Below are positions 10,601 to 22,054 of a DNA stretch of 64,000 nucleotides, in pieces. Origin of the DNA: Vermamoeba vermiformis (taxonomy: Eukaryota > Tubulinea > Echinamoebida); the NCBI GenBank assembly GCA_045837725.1, contig JBEWZL010000006.1, forward strand, positions 1-64,000. The letters are read 5' to 3'. Both the position numbers and the translations under genes were made by a program. Position 1 is the first letter of the stretch; the number at the start of each line of letters is the position of its first letter. The notes beneath the pieces were generated by a model that had not been told where the DNA came from, made no database searches, and saw only the letters and a list, made by a program, of their open reading frames with translations.

Positions 10601-13471
10601 TGTCGCCTTGTGGAGAACTCAGAACGCCATTGTTGTTCACTAAAATCTTCAAAAATTCCCACAACATCTTCACGCCTTCGCTGTGAATGTCAAACTCACG
10701 ACTTCTCATCACTTCATTGACACGATCAGCGATGAACTTAGTCACAACGCTCTGGCGAGAAAAGATTAGTTCGTGCACGACGAATCAAAATGTAACTTGA
10801 GTGACTTACGGGCTTGACCTTGTTGTGGTTCAAAGGACCAGGGAAGTTATTGATTTCAGCGACAACAGGTGTGGAAGCCAAGAGCCGTTGCATTGAGTGG
10901 ATTTGAATGTGACCCGGTGCTTTCTCGGGCTCTTCGTTCTCAGGCTGGTATTGACCAGGCATGACCACGTTGATTTTGAATTTGATCGTCGGGAACATCA
11001 CAATGACTTTGCCTCCGAATCCAAAACTGACCAGCGGATGAGGTTTGCGCAAAGCACTATAGATTGACATTAGTCACATGACGCTTACAGTTTAACAGAC
11101 GCATGACTTACCCATCGCCAATCGAAGGGAGGTTGCTTGTGCCTGTTCCAGTCACGGAAGAATTAAATACATTAGGCACAAACGAGGTCTTTTGTGTTGG
11201 AATTGGGATAGGCTGGCTGATAGTGACAGAAGGAATAGGTGCCACGGGTGTGAAAGTCGAGATTGTGCCTGGCATTGGATTGACATTGACACTAGGCATT
11301 CCTGGAATAGATACAGGGACTGGCAGTGGCACGGGCACGGGTGCGACCTTTGGCAAACTTGGCGGAGGAATCGGCACGAAGGCTGTTTTGATGGCAGGAG
11401 GTGCGGGGACAGGGTTTTGAGCTGGTTTGAACGTCGACTTTGCAACAGTGATCATTGAAGGTGTGCTGGAAGCTGTTGGTTGTGCCGCAGGGTTTGAGGT
11501 ATCGGTCAAATCGGGAATGGCATTCAGATCAATTTCGTCGAAAAATCCTGATTCGTTGAGTCCATCAGCCTCCGTCGTTGCCTCGTCTTGGCCATCTTCA
11601 GTCTGATCGACCGATTGGTCAGGTTGTGATTGGTTCAAATCGACCAATGACGTGTTGGTTTCGTCCAAGTTGACTTCATCAAATGATTGAGAAACATAAT
11701 CTTCGCGTCGTCTAATTCCGCCAGAGTTTCCTAAATCATCAAATGATTCTTCGAGGTTTTCATTCGTAGTCTCTTCTCTAATTGCCGGCAACTCTTCGTT
11801 GCTGTCCTTCTCGCTCGTGTTGGATCCAAATTCTCCCGAGGCAAACATACTTTGCATAAACTCGCCGGAGTTACGGACAGAGCTAGTGTTGGATGACACG
11901 GGTGACACGTGCGTGCCGGGAGGGGTGAATGAAGTCTTTGGTGGAATTTCTTGTGACTTCTTTCTGCGTGACAGAGGAGCTGAAGATCCAGTCGGGGGAG
12001 GCGGCAATGGTGCGGCAGTGTTGCCACTAGGAACTGTTCCAACCATTGGGGGAGGCGGGTGACTTGCTACAGGTGGCGGAGTGAATACATTAACCGCCTT
12101 GGGCAATGGCGGGGGAGCAACCACTGTAGGAGTCACATGACTGATTGGTGGAGGTGGCGCTGTGACTACTTTAGGCAATGCCACTGGTGGCGGCGGTACA
12201 ACGCTGGGGCCGAGTGGAAGTTTTGGAATCGCGGCTGTGGGATCAAAAACGCGAGGTGGCTCGCTAGTAATGGGCTTCAAAACTGGTGCAACAGGTGTGA
12301 ATGGTTTAATTTGCACGGGCTGAAGTGGTCCTGCAATAATAATTAAGTGGCTGAACTTGTGAAAAAATTGCGCGTGTGAAGTTACCTGTTGTGGGCGATG
12401 TGCCGGGCAACAATGACACGGGTTTCACCGGTTGATATGGTGATACTGGAGGAGGTCCCGTCATCAAAGGGTTCACGGGTGTTACGGGTTGTTTCGGGGC
12501 TGCTGTTGCAAGCAGATCTAACGGTTTAGGAGGGGTGAACGGAATGCTAACAGGTTGAGTGTATTTAACTGCCGGCACAGTAGGCGCCGTGGGTAATTGT
12601 GGTGAGAATACTTGAACTCCTGGCACTGAGGGTGGAGGAATTGGTTTGAAGGCTGGCGGGGCCGTGTTGTAAAGGGTTGTTGGATTTGACGTCGGCGTGC
12701 CATACGACGTAGTCACGGTTGGTCCGAGCGTTGGTGTGAATGGTGCAACTGGCGTAAATACAGATACTGGTGTTTTGGGAGTGGATGCTGGTGTAAATTT
12801 AGGTTGGCCTGCGTGAGTTGGAGTAGACACGAAGCCAGATGTGGGTGTCGTGCCGGCGACAGGCTTCGGGGCTGTATATAAATGATTAATATTTATCATA
12901 TCGACTGTTTAAATGGTTACAGTATCAATTATATTATTTGTAGCTAATTAGTATTGCTTTTCAAAAATAATACGTCAGGTTCAATTTATTGCAAAAAATT
13001 ATTACGGAGTCTGTATTTAGATAATATTTGTAGTCATATTAAATTTATAACTAATGCACGTATAGAATTCCAGCTAGAAATAATTATTTGAATTTTTCAG
13101 ATGTATTTTACAAGGCGCACCGTAAAACAGAAAATCTTCTGTAGCAATATTTTACATAATGTGCACGTGTGTAAATAACATAGACGTAGTGATATTGTAC
13201 CTGGTGAGTTTTCGAAAGGTCTTGTTGCTGAGGTAGATCCGGATTGACCATTGGTTTGGCCCAGTGAGTCGAAAAATGAGCCTCCTGTATTTGATCCACC
13301 AAATAATGAATCTACATTGCTATTTTGAACCGTTGCATTTCCTTTTGGCTCTGTATTTGATTTTATAAGAGATCCAAAGAAATCTGTTGAGGAGTCGTCA
13401 CCGCCCGGTGCGTCAAATAAATTAAATACGGGAATATTCTTAGTGTCCTTATCTTCGTCCATCGATGACAT
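7604..13471 (-). CDS. SEC16: COPII scaffold Sec16
   Basis: About 13 exons run from ATG 13471 to the stop at 7604; the first are 13471-13201, 12871-12386, 12330-11112, 11056-10810, 10751-10407, 10354-10086, 10036-9785 and 9730 onward, all in phase. The long N-terminus is rich in proline, threonine and acidic patches. The centre matches the Sec16 ancestral coatomer domain: DAQLWPHAMLISRTMNQETF, WSDRWRENVAIILGN, FCYLLAEHKFDAYDEANSRLVLIG. The C-terminus holds a basic coiled region and the Sec16 C-terminal motif FYFNKELKMWVERGKE, then polyproline stretches. Sec16 organises ER exit sites by binding Sec23/Sec24 and Sec13. An unusual feature is a Gln-rich linker (SAPGSQVPTAQQQQQ) inside the central domain. 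Confidence 0.93.
10383..10394. promoter_or_regulatory. TGACACGTGTCA palindrome in a Sec16 intron
   Basis: A perfect copy of the 12-bp palindrome lies in the intron between the exons ending at 10407 and starting at 10354. It is one of the recurrent intronic copies in this window. Any function is inferred. Confidence 0.5.
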
Positions 13472-14018
13472 TGCTCATCGTGGTCTTTACTTATAATTGT
13501 GATAAAAAAATAATTTATTTTATGGCGCTGACGTAAGACAACAACACTGCGTACCTAACCAAAAAAAACCTCGCTAAATCAATAGATCAATATTGACATT
13601 ACAAGACTCGGCGGTTTTAGTTCACTAGTGCGAAAGGTTACCCAGCATTGCTTAACAAACTCGGATGATCTTTGAACAATTGCTCTTGCGCGTTTTCTCG
13701 TGGAAATTATCGTCAAAAATAATTTAATAATAATCAGTTGTTTCTTCCGGCTGAGATTGTAAATTAAGCTGAGTTTTCGAGATTACAGATTGAATCCGCA
13801 TCTCTCCAAACGGGACTGCAAAATAAGTTATGGATTGGAAAAGTGTTGCATACCATACGTATTAATTCATTATTTGTAATTTATTTACGAGGGTGGAATT
13901 ATTCCTGTGGTTAAGTCACGTTTTCTGGTTTAAGTCCGCAACCTCCCAGTAATCTCGCTAAATATTTGTTTCGTAGCCACAAATAGAACACAAGTCGTAG
14001 TTGTTTACAAACAAGACA
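13472..14018. promoter_or_regulatory. divergent promoter region, Sec16 / F-BAR gene
   Basis: This 547-bp stretch separates the two head-to-head start codons, so both promoters must lie within it. No coding content, clear TATA box or repeat was picked out by eye. Confidence 0.5.
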
Positions 14019-16790
14019 ATGTCGGAATTGAAGTTCTCTACTGAATTATGGGTAAGAATCGTGGCTACATCCAACGACCAAATTTAATTTAGCTCATACC
14101 GCAAATTTTCTAAAAATACGTTTACTAACGAAATTGCATAATATTTAGGGTGGTGTTAAAACTGTCTATGAGCGCTGGGAAGAGGGTCATGGCACAGTCA
14201 CGAATCTGATTAAGTTTTTTTTGCAATGCGGCACCATTGAAAGCGAATACGCGAAGAGATGGGAAAAATTAGCATTAAAAACAACATTCCAAGAAAAGGG
14301 GTACGTAATAACGTTGCCTATGGCCTATTTCGAATCTGTCATTTACGGATTTATTCCGTTTACAGAACCGTCGGTACAGGCCTCGAAGGAGTTCGCGACT
14401 TCGTTGATGCGCTAGGTAAAGAGCACAACAAGGTGTTCAGCATCTTGCAAACTGATATTACTTCGCCTCTCGAAGTCACAAAGAAAAACCAATCCGAAGA
14501 CAAAAGCATGGTACGTTCAAATAATTTATAAATATGATAGCCTAAATAGCAACATATATTATAAGATAAAGCGAGTTTTCAATCAATTTATTGTATCGGT
14601 TTAATTGCCGACAAAATACATAGATTTTTTTCGATCCGATAATCTTCTAATATTTGATTTATTCGTGCAGTTGGTAAAGAAAATCACCGAATTAGAAAAG
14701 AACCTTGAAAAGGGTCGTCAAGAGCTTCAGAAGGTACGCTAATATTTATTTCTTGAATTTTGTTGTCTTAACGGTCTTATTTATTATTAGAGCAAACAAA
14801 AATACTATAAATTGGCATTAGAATATGAAATGAGCTGCGCTGAATTGGACAGAGGCGAGAAAGACCCTAACATTAAGCCTAAAGATTTAAACAAGGTACG
14901 TTTTGTCCCGAACGTCTCCCGTGCCTAAAAAAATTTTCAAAAAAATGCTGCTCGTGTCACATTAACAGAAATAGTATCTTTTCTTGGAATAATACTTCTT
15001 TCCCTGTATATGACGCTATTTGATTAAAATTTTCGGATCTACCTACCGAATTATTGCAAAGACTAACGACTAGTATTTTCAGTTGCGCACGAACAAGCAA
15101 CAATTGAAGCAAGACTCGGATCTGGCTCATCAAGCCTACAAACAACAAGTCAATGACTTTAAGAGCTATCAAATCAAATTCGAAGAACAAATGAAAAAAC
15201 ACTTGGAAGATTTCCAAGACATGGAATTCAAGCGCATTCAAAAGCTCAAAGAATTGCTCGAGATTTTTGTTCGTTCTCAAGAACAGCTCGTGGCCTCGTT
15301 CCAAGCTAGCGTTGCTGAAGTCAAGAAGTCAATTTTAGCTATCAACGACAAGAAGGATATTGATACCTTCGTATTGACAAATAAGACCAACCTCGTCCCC
15401 GAAGAACTTGTGCAATATGAGGCCTACCAATCACAAGTAAGTCCCACGCAAACGACTTTCCCGTCACGAAATTTCACGGTCCTCGTCTCGCTTTAGTTAA
15501 GTCACGGAACTAACACGGCATTGTTTTCTATAGCTCGATGCCAACGGTAACTTAATTGAGTCCCCCGATCAAGTCGATAAGAGCTTGAAGCGCAAGAGTT
15601 TGAGCAGCAAGTCACTGGTCAAGGGCAAGATCACGAAGAACGATTCAAAGATGGACTTGAACGTTAACAAGAGCCCTGAGTCGGACAAGAAAGAGAAGGA
15701 TAAGAAAGACAAGACAGAAAAGAAGACTAAGTCAGCGCCTACTTCCACTGGTGCTGTTATCAGCGCTAATGTCGAGACTGGCGACAAAGACTCATCGCCG
15801 CGTAAAGACGAAAAGAAGACCGAAGACAAGCCTAAGAAAGATGTCGAGGTCAGCGTCGATGTCAAGGCAGTTGAAAATGTCGAGGCTCCTGTTGAAGGTG
15901 ACGGATCTCAAACTCCCAAGGACAAAAAACGAAGAAAGAAGCGCGATGCTGAGGGTGAAAAGAAAGACGAAACTGAAGTCAAAGCTGGAGACGATAAGCC
16001 TACTACTGATGAAACTAAAGAAGGCGGCGAAGTCAAAGCTGAAGGTTCTGCGGATGTCGGTTTGACGAAAGAAGAGCGCAAAGAAGAACGCGAAAAGAGA
16101 CGCAAAGAAAAGAAAGAACGAGAAGAGAAGGAAGCTAAAGAGGCTAAGGAGACTAAGGAAGTTAAAGAAGAAGTCAAATCAGAACAGCCTAAAGAAAAGA
16201 AACACAACTACAGCCACATTAAGTGCGTTACAAAAAATTTCCTTTTTTGGAAAATTGAAATCTGAATTCTAATCTCGAATTCTAGGGTTGGCTCTAAAGT
16301 GCGTGCAATGTTCGACTATACAGCTGCCGATGACACAGAACTCTCATTCAATGCCGATGATTTCATTACAGTTATCAAGAATGATGGATCCATTCCGGAT
16401 TGGGTGACTGGAGAACTCAACGGCAAAGTCGGCTTGTTCCCTGCTAACTATATTGAAGCTGGTCGATTCTGCGTCGTATTATTCGAATTTGTTGCTGAAA
16501 ATGAAGACGAGTTGACTATTCAGGTACGCGATCCAGTCGAGTTTATCTGAAGCTACCAGATATACGAGATACTAATAACAAATGCTTAATATAATGTTCG
16601 ATCGTGCATGATAATAATATTTCTCATTTTTAAGGTCGGAGAAGAAATTTTTGTGGATTCAGAAAACGAAGGCTGGTTACACGGTACCAACAAAGAAGGC
16701 AAGAGTGGCTTATTCCCTGCCAATTACGTCCAAGATGCATCGAAGGAGGTCGATATTACTTCACCTCGTCCTGACGTAACACCCAAATAG
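14019..16790 (+). CDS. F-BAR protein with two C-terminal SH3 domains
   Basis: The first exon is 14019-14051; further exons start near 14149, 14371, 14671, 14792, 15083, 15534, 16287 and 16635, and the stop is at 16790. The N-terminal 270 or so residues look like an F-BAR domain (FSTELWGGVKTVYERWEEGH, then long heptad-like helices such as YYKLALEYEMSCAELDRGEK). A Lys/Glu-rich linker of roughly 200 residues follows. Two SH3 domains close the protein: VRAMFDYTAADDTELSFNAD...VGLFPANYIE and CVVLFEFVAENEDELTIQ...SGLFPANYVQ, both with the ALYDY-like and PxxY signatures. Such proteins bend membranes and recruit actin regulators or dynamin in endocytosis. The charged linker is long for the family. Which F-BAR subgroup it belongs to is unclear. 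Confidence 0.85.
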
Positions 16791-16994
16791 AATTACGATG
16801 ATAGTTCTTTTTGGATCCCTGTAGTTTTTAATAACCAATTACAAATTGTATCTTATAATTAAATCTAACTTATTTAACGAAGGTACTTGCAAGGCGACTC
16901 CATAATTATTGGCAGCAATACCGTTCAATTCAAATTTTTATTTGAGCGGAAACAGATCGCGATGAAAACGGATTTATGCAACATAACAAGTCGT

Positions 16995-17740
16995 TTAAAA
17001 TCTAAAATTTCGTAACATAGGATTAGGTACTTCATTCCAGGAGGAGGGAGGAACACCATAAGAGATCTTCTGGCAAGGAGGTTTCAACCAGTTCAAAGGG
17101 ATCTTCTGCTCTACAAATGTCTTAAACGTCCATAGCTCATTGCCCAATGCAGTGCCTGAGAGCGGAATATCACCGGCAAAGGCCCATGCTTCATTAGGAG
17201 ACACTAGACCGTTGGTAAATTGCCAGAAGGAGAAGTTCTGACCGGTGACAGGCGTTTTGGTAGCGGTGACAAAAATGGAGTTGTTAGGTGTTATGAATGA
17301 CCAGTAGTCATCTACTTGGGGCCATGAAGCTACGACGCACGAGAAGTCTGTTTGGTTCATACCAACGAGCTGAAACAAAAAATTAACTAAAAAATACCAG
17401 GAAATAATAAGATTATTAGGTAGATCTTGACGCAAATAATGCTAAATTTTTACGAGTTTCTTTCAAAAAGCGATTATTGATTTTTGTTGTTTAGATAAAA
17501 TCGATTTGTACTTACAATTTTATTTTTAATATCGAAAAACAGGGTTAGGCCATAAATAGGAAAGTCCCACCTGTGTCCAACACCTTGAGCTGAGTAAATT
17601 GTGAACATGCTGGGAGCCAGATCCCACGCTTGAGATTGGGACCCCGTTGCGACGAAGTTGTTTGTTGGGTTAGGCAGCGGTACATTTCCACAAAATACTG
17701 CAGAAACGATGGTAATGAATAAAAGCGTTAAAAGGCTCAT
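16995..17740 (-). CDS. small secreted protein of unknown function
   Basis: Two exons (17740-17516 and 17369-16995) join in frame to 199 residues. The first 18 or so residues form a clear signal peptide (MSLLTLLFITIVSAVFCG). The mature part is rich in Trp and Asn-Phe-Ser/Thr-like sites (NQTDFSC, NNSIFV, NFSFWQF) and has only two cysteines or so. I do not recognise a family. A secreted or wall-associated role is likely from the signal peptide alone. Confidence 0.75.
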
Positions 17741-18417
17741 TTGATTAGAGTTGTATTCGTTGGCGGCAAGTTTCAGTTACAGAAATTTAAATTTAAACCT
17801 TGTGCGCCCGCTAGAATCGTAGAATATTCTGAGATAATCACCTGCCTTGGCAACCCAGAAAGGAAAACAACACGTGACATGATCCAATTACGGCAAGTGT
17901 CTCGCTTTATGTATCTATAAATACATTGTGAAGTGAGTGTAATTGTACCAGATATTTTACAGGTATTTTTCTGCCGAGAGCTAAAACTTTTTTTGTTTCT
18001 CGGCGGTAAAAGTACGAACTTTATCAAATTTTGCGTTCCCCCATCATCAAGAACTTCGCGTTTTCCAGTCGCCTCCGTATTTTCCAATTTTGGAACTGAT
18101 CTCGGTTCGTGCATTGCTAAAATATCAGTATCTCATCATTATCTGTCCGTCCATTCAGCGGAGCAAGTGAAAAAAATTGAGCTGTAGCATTTAACTTGTG
18201 CCGAATTGCCAGCAGCGGGATTTCACTTTCAAGAAACCGCAATTTTATTGGAAGAACGGGAGTCGGGGGGGGGGGGGAGTTTGATCGTGTACAATCGAGT
18301 ATCTACGACTGCATTCTTGTGTCCGCGAAACAACCCGCACTCGTCGTACATTCCACAGAACTTGTTGCGAGGTCAGCAGAGGGCGTTAAAAAAATCGAGT
18401 CAAATAAAAAAGCGCCA
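17741..18417. other. intergenic region with a 13-base G run
   Basis: This lies between the secreted-protein start and the CDK5RAP3 stop, both on the minus strand. It contains a run of 13 G at 18265-18277 and CACGTG near 17873. No gene is supported. Confidence 0.5.
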
Positions 18418-21217
18418 TTAGAATTTATTAAGGTCTCCAATAATATTCACTGGTCGTCCATTGAACAGCTTTGAAATACTTTGTTCAATGTTTTTCTTCA
18501 ACGCCAACACTCTTTTCTTCAGCTTCTCCATATTATTCGCGTTGTTTTGAATTGAACTCTCAAGTTCATCTTTCTTACGTTGTAATTCTGCGCGGCCAGT
18601 TTGCAATTTGTTCGAGACTTCCAACTTGCTCGCAATGGATTCGGCCAAACGATCCACAAATCTAATTTCATATGATATTAAAATTAATATTGTATCGCAT
18701 AATAATAAAATAGCGCAATTTAAGCAAGCTAGATCAATATTAAATTTGAAACGTAGATCCGATTCTGCGTGTAGCGCATCCAACAACCGTTGAATTTCGC
18801 GGGTCTTATTTTCAACTAAATATTAACGTACCTTTTAGAATGGGAGATTTCGAGGAATTGTTTGAATTTCTCGCCGTCAATGACTTGCAAGATGGCTTGC
18901 ACGTGACCCAACAATTTCTGCACTGCCTCGCTGCTGTTATATTGTTGGACTATTTTACCTTCATCAGTGTTGTTAATAGCGATAATAGGCGTCGTATTAG
19001 ACTTTTCTTCGACCTTCAATTCAACGAGTCTTTGGCTCAAAAATGATTCAAGCTACAAACCGAAAAAAAATTTAATTAATACCGTAGTTCATTGGATCCG
19101 AAATAAAATTGATAAAAATATTATAGGTAGTGTTATTAGTGTTATTATTACCTCAAATAAGTTGTCTAAGAACTTGTTTCTGACAGTTGGATTGGCTAAA
19201 ATAGTCTCTGAACTTGAAACAGGCGCAGAACTGAATTCTTGACCGCTCGACACGGTGAAAGCCTCCGAAGTGATGCTAGATTCGCCTAAAAAGGAAATAA
19301 TTACACCAGGGCTAAAAATATCGTATGAGACAGGGTCGTGACGTACCTTCATTTTCAATGGTGATTTCAAAGTTGGAAATGTCACTGTCATTTGCAGCGG
19401 ATCCAGATCCGCTCACGTCAATGTCCCATTTAATCTCGAGTGGCGCAGATTCGACGGGAATTTCCGCTGGCTTAACTTCATCTGGCGTGCTCGAACTTCC
19501 ACCACCGAGATCGAAATCTCCCCAGTTAATCTCAATAGCACCAGTATTCGAGGAATTATTATTTGAGTTGTTTTGTGTGTTAGTGGCACTGCTGTCAATC
19601 AATTCAATGCCTTGATTGGTGTTCTTCGTGTAATTCAGCAAACTGTCATTGCCGTGCGATTGAACGTAAATCAAAGTAGCCAAATCTCCTTCAACCTGTA
19701 ACTACACGTTAATATATTTACCGATAATAATTCAGATCTGAATTTCTAAGATTAAAATATTTCGACAGATCTGCGATCCGGATGTGGATCAAAAAAACTT
19801 TTTGGGTTGGTGAGATCTTTAGTATTGAGCTATAGTACTTACTGTAGTCCCAGAGGTATCTCCACGATTAATTTTCATGAACGCGTCGTAATATTTAATG
19901 GCTTCAGAAGTCTGATTTTGTTGCGTGAGAGTTGCGATCTTGTCGAACAATTTTGGCAATTCTTCGCTCGCTGATGTAACTAATTCTGTTTTGATATCTT
20001 TGCCCTAGGCAGGTACGATAAGAATATATACTAGGAGTAGCTTTTTTAATATTAGGAAAAGCCTATTTGTGATGCAAAAGTGTCAGCTTGAATTGGTCGG
20101 CAAAAATTTTGAAAATTGCCTGAAAATTTTAGAGCGAAATAAAATTGATAATTTTTTTGCCACGTACTTCAATACCAAACTCAGCGCAGGCTTGAGTAAA
20201 CTGAGTTTTATAAGTCTGAATTGCTTTGACCTGTTCGCTGTCTTTGTGATTGTACTCTGTAATTTGTTTTTGTGCTCGTTCAATAGTCTTCTTCAATCCA
20301 GGACTTAATATAAATATTATTATCGTTACAACGTTAATTTGGTCAACAAAAAGTCAACGGAATAATTTATCCTTTCTTCTTGCTATTGTAGCCGATTTGA
20401 AGTAAAAATTGCTTAAAATATTATGACTACGATGTTATATAGTACTTACATCTCGTACAATGCGATTTGAACTAAAATTTGAGCTGCATCCGCTAAGTAA
20501 ACATTGTTTGAATTGAACGCCTTGATAATTTCGTCCCAATCCTTCAATGACTTGACTTTATAGCCTCCAAATAATGTTTTTGATTCTGCATCTTCGACTG
20601 TTCGCTTTAAAATATTCATAATTTCCATGGCGTCGTAATACGTCAGATCTGCTCGCCAAAAACAAGTCAGAATATGAACCCATATTGATAATTATTAATA
20701 AATATGGTTAATTTAGCGATAATTGGAAATGTTATGAAGAAAGTAGTTGATCTAAATACCAAAATGAAAGATTTTTTCGGATGTGACTTACCAAGACGAT
20801 CTTTAACGAACTCTTCAATTTCTTTGTTATCTTTGGGCAGTTCATTACGTGCGGCTTCAATTTTAGCTTTAATTCTGTCATAGGTGGGCTTCCAATTTTT
20901 AGGCACCTTTTTGCGATCTACCACCCATTCTATTTGCGTTCAAAAAATTAGAAAAAATATGCAATATAATATATGATATTTATCAAATAATATTTTATCA
21001 AAATATTCTCGTACAGCAAAAGCAAGATCTGACAATTTTAACAGATCAATTCTATCCAGCATTAAGGGCATAAATTTATTAAAATTTATTATGATATATT
21101 TAAGTACGTATTATGCAATACGACTTGAGCCTTACCAAGCAATTTATGGGCTTGGATGTCGATCGGAATGTCTTTCTCCTCAGGGCCTTCATATCCGCTT
21201 CCTAATATTCTAAACAT
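18418..21217 (-). CDS. CDK5RAP3: CDK5RAP3 / LZAP-like protein of the UFM1 pathway
   Basis: Exons begin with 21217-21136 and 20929-20792 and continue in phase to the stop at 18418. The N-terminus DIPIDIQAHKLLEWVVDRKK and VPKNWKPTYDRIKAKIEAAR is the hallmark start of CDK5RAP3. The conserved YYDAMEIMNILKRTVEDAES and the C-terminal FNGRPVNIIGDL also match the family, which ends in a NGRPVN motif. A low-complexity Ser/Asn/acidic middle part contains IEINWGDFDLGG and LEIKWDIDVSGSG; these resemble the short UFM1-binding IDW-type motifs known in this protein. CDK5RAP3 is a subunit of the ER-bound UFL1/UFBP1 ligase that attaches UFM1 to ribosomes. Its presence predicts the rest of the pathway elsewhere in the genome. 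A partial copy of exon 1 lies near 39106. Confidence 0.92.
19729..19744. repeat. perfect 16-bp palindrome
   Basis: AATTCAGATCTGAATT is an exact self-complementary word in a CDK5RAP3 intron. More AGATCTG and GGATC words follow within 60 bp. No function is known. Confidence 0.5.
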
Positions 21218-22054
21218 CTTATATGAAAAATAAATACAACACTAATGTGCTTGTATATTGCGGAACAGGCTTTGAAAAAGCAAAACTTTTTGGGTTTAGT
21301 TTTATCTATCTATCCATTCAATAGAGGAGACCTCATTGGAGTTCGGTTCTTATTTTTCGGGCAAAAAGACAGGTATTAAACCTAAATTGTTGCTATTTTG
21401 TAATTTCTCATCATAATATTTAGTTAGGTTGTCCTGTCTCAGATGCGATTTTCTGATCTAATTTTGGACTGCTTACAAAATTGATAATAATGCGCACATA
21501 ATTTCGAAAATAATACACGAATACTATATTGCAGCATAATAGTCGAATATTTTACTGGCTTTTTTTAAATTAACTTCGTGATCCGTTTTCGCTTGTGCGC
21601 CAATGTAAATCAGATCAGACATGCAGCATATATTTGCATTAATATTGTAATGTTCAAGTAATAAGTCTAAAACCTTGCAGGCTGAAATTTTGTACACGCG
21701 ACTAACGGCCCAGATTCAACAAAGCGAAGTCATTGCAACCTGAATACATTCAAACTTGGAAATGTAACACTAAGGTATGGTAAATAGACTGTTTATAACT
21801 AAAATTTAATCAAATCATTACTCTATAAAACATTTGCGATTAACGCCAGATCTGCTTCCCTCTCGTAATTAATACCCTTTATTATATTTAGGAAATCCTT
21901 TTTCAGATCACCTTCCCGTTGTATTACTTTAAAGCTTGGACAACAATGTAATCACAATCTCGCCTGCACAAAGTCTCTTTGTAGACCTTGCCTGACAACA
22001 TGACAGCCGCTATTTTTCTGTTTTCTCAAAGTCTACACTGGATTACGCTGCACC
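21218..22054. promoter_or_regulatory. divergent promoter region, CDK5RAP3 / multi-TM gene
   Basis: These 837 bp separate two head-to-head starts. The part next to CDK5RAP3 (to about 21320) is repeated at 39107-39210 together with exon 1. Otherwise AT-rich, with no coding content seen. Confidence 0.55.

Noticed and set aside
15569-16207. Ser/Leu-rich minus-strand ORFs
   Set aside because: They are antisense to the Lys/Glu-rich linker of the F-BAR protein.
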